From Gemmatimonadales bacterium UBA2982 (lineage in GTDB: Bacteria > Gemmatimonadota > Gemmatimonadetes > Longimicrobiales > Gaopeijiaceae): 23,677 nucleotides of DNA. The notes under the pieces were generated by a model. That model worked only from the letters and a program-made list of their open reading frames with translations, was not told the DNA's origin and did not search any database. Positions 23,467-23,677 of the stretch are shown one piece after another; position 1 is the stretch's first letter, and every line of letters starts with the position of its first letter. The DNA lies in contig DEAM01000008.1 of NCBI GenBank assembly GCA_002347035.1, forward strand, positions 1 to 23,677, written 5' to 3'. A program made the position numbers and the translations under genes.

Positions 23467-23677
23467 ATGGAAGTCAGGTGCTTACTCCACCGACCGACCG
23501 TCCTGCTACATATCGATCACCATAGTAGGAACAATAGCGTTGTTGCTTCGCGTACGTTCCTTTCCCGTTAGGCGACAGCATGAAGCGGTCTGTGAGCCAT
23601 TTTCTGGATCTGGCAGTCTGTGAGGTCGACGACTTTGTCTGATTTCTGTGTTCGGTAGCAGACGAACTGGAGATGAT
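23467..23677. other. Right-edge region with no confident gene
   Basis: The 211 bases after the hairpin hold no ORF I can support. On the minus strand one frame runs open from the window edge to a TAA at 23568-23570 and would encode a 35-residue tail. The other minus frames are also open over most of this stretch, so the signal is weak. If it is real, a gene enters from the right and the hairpin sits between convergent genes. Confidence 0.3.

Noticed and set aside
23568..23675. Partial minus-strand CDS entering from the right edge
   Set aside because: It has only 35 codons, and the other minus frames are also open over most of the stretch, with no recognisable family. It is mentioned only as a possibility.
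1..23677. Mobile elements, CRISPR arrays, tRNA or rRNA genes
   Set aside because: I saw no transposase or integrase, no regularly spaced repeats and no cloverleaf or rRNA-like stretch on either strand by eye. A tRNAscan or Rfam search would be needed to exclude small RNAs.

Overview
The window looks like chromosomal DNA of a Gram-negative, probably aerobic, free-living bacterium. Evidence seen directly: many Sec signal peptides, a lipobox, a twin-arginine leader, an outer-membrane barrel protein of the CBM9-like/DUF5916 type, and periplasmic c-type cytochromes. The mix of secreted cyclase-family, NIPSNAP, EHN-type epoxide hydrolase, small-PQQ-dehydrogenase and monooxygenase-like cytochrome proteins resembles marine Gemmatimonadota or Acidobacteriota genomes. 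That placement is inference; no rRNA or marker phylogeny is possible here. Base composition is even, and I see no transposase, integrase, tRNA, rRNA or CRISPR array.

Layout. 1-4589 (+): a small secreted beta-rich protein, a secreted cyclase-family metal hydrolase, and the large CBM9/DUF5916 barrel protein. 4596-5723 (-): a TAT-exported six-repeat NHL propeller. 5810-7587 (+): an exported SAM-methyltransferase with an unassigned C-terminal domain, then a secreted lipocalin-like protein. 7670-10203 (-): a two-gene operon of a dihaem cytochrome c followed by a PQQ-dependent dehydrogenase whose active site carries the extra aspartate typical of lanthanide enzymes. 10376-12904 (+): a run of NIPSNAP protein, lipoprotein epoxide hydrolase and alpha/beta-hydrolase.

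12973-20365 is an amino-acid biosynthesis island. ilvN-ilvC-metZ runs on the minus strand, ilvB runs divergently on the plus strand, and an 863-residue aspartate kinase/diaminopimelate decarboxylase fusion converges on ilvB. Together they cover the first steps of branched-chain amino acid synthesis, the entry and exit of the lysine branch, and sulfur incorporation into homocysteine.

20405-22320 (-): a cytochrome c fused to a PHM-like copper monooxygenase domain and a secreted unknown protein, lying just upstream of the kinase fusion. 22574-23389 (+): a secreted two-domain VOC protein, followed by a perfect 22-bp inverted repeat.

The exported redox and hydrolytic genes suggest oxidation and hydrolysis of small organic compounds in the periplasm, with electrons passed to c-type cytochromes. 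The items most worth a second look are the exported methyltransferase fusion, the putative lanthanide dehydrogenase with its own cytochrome, the copper-monooxygenase operon whose promoter has a palindrome between -35 and -10, and the split, divergent ilvB/ilvN arrangement.
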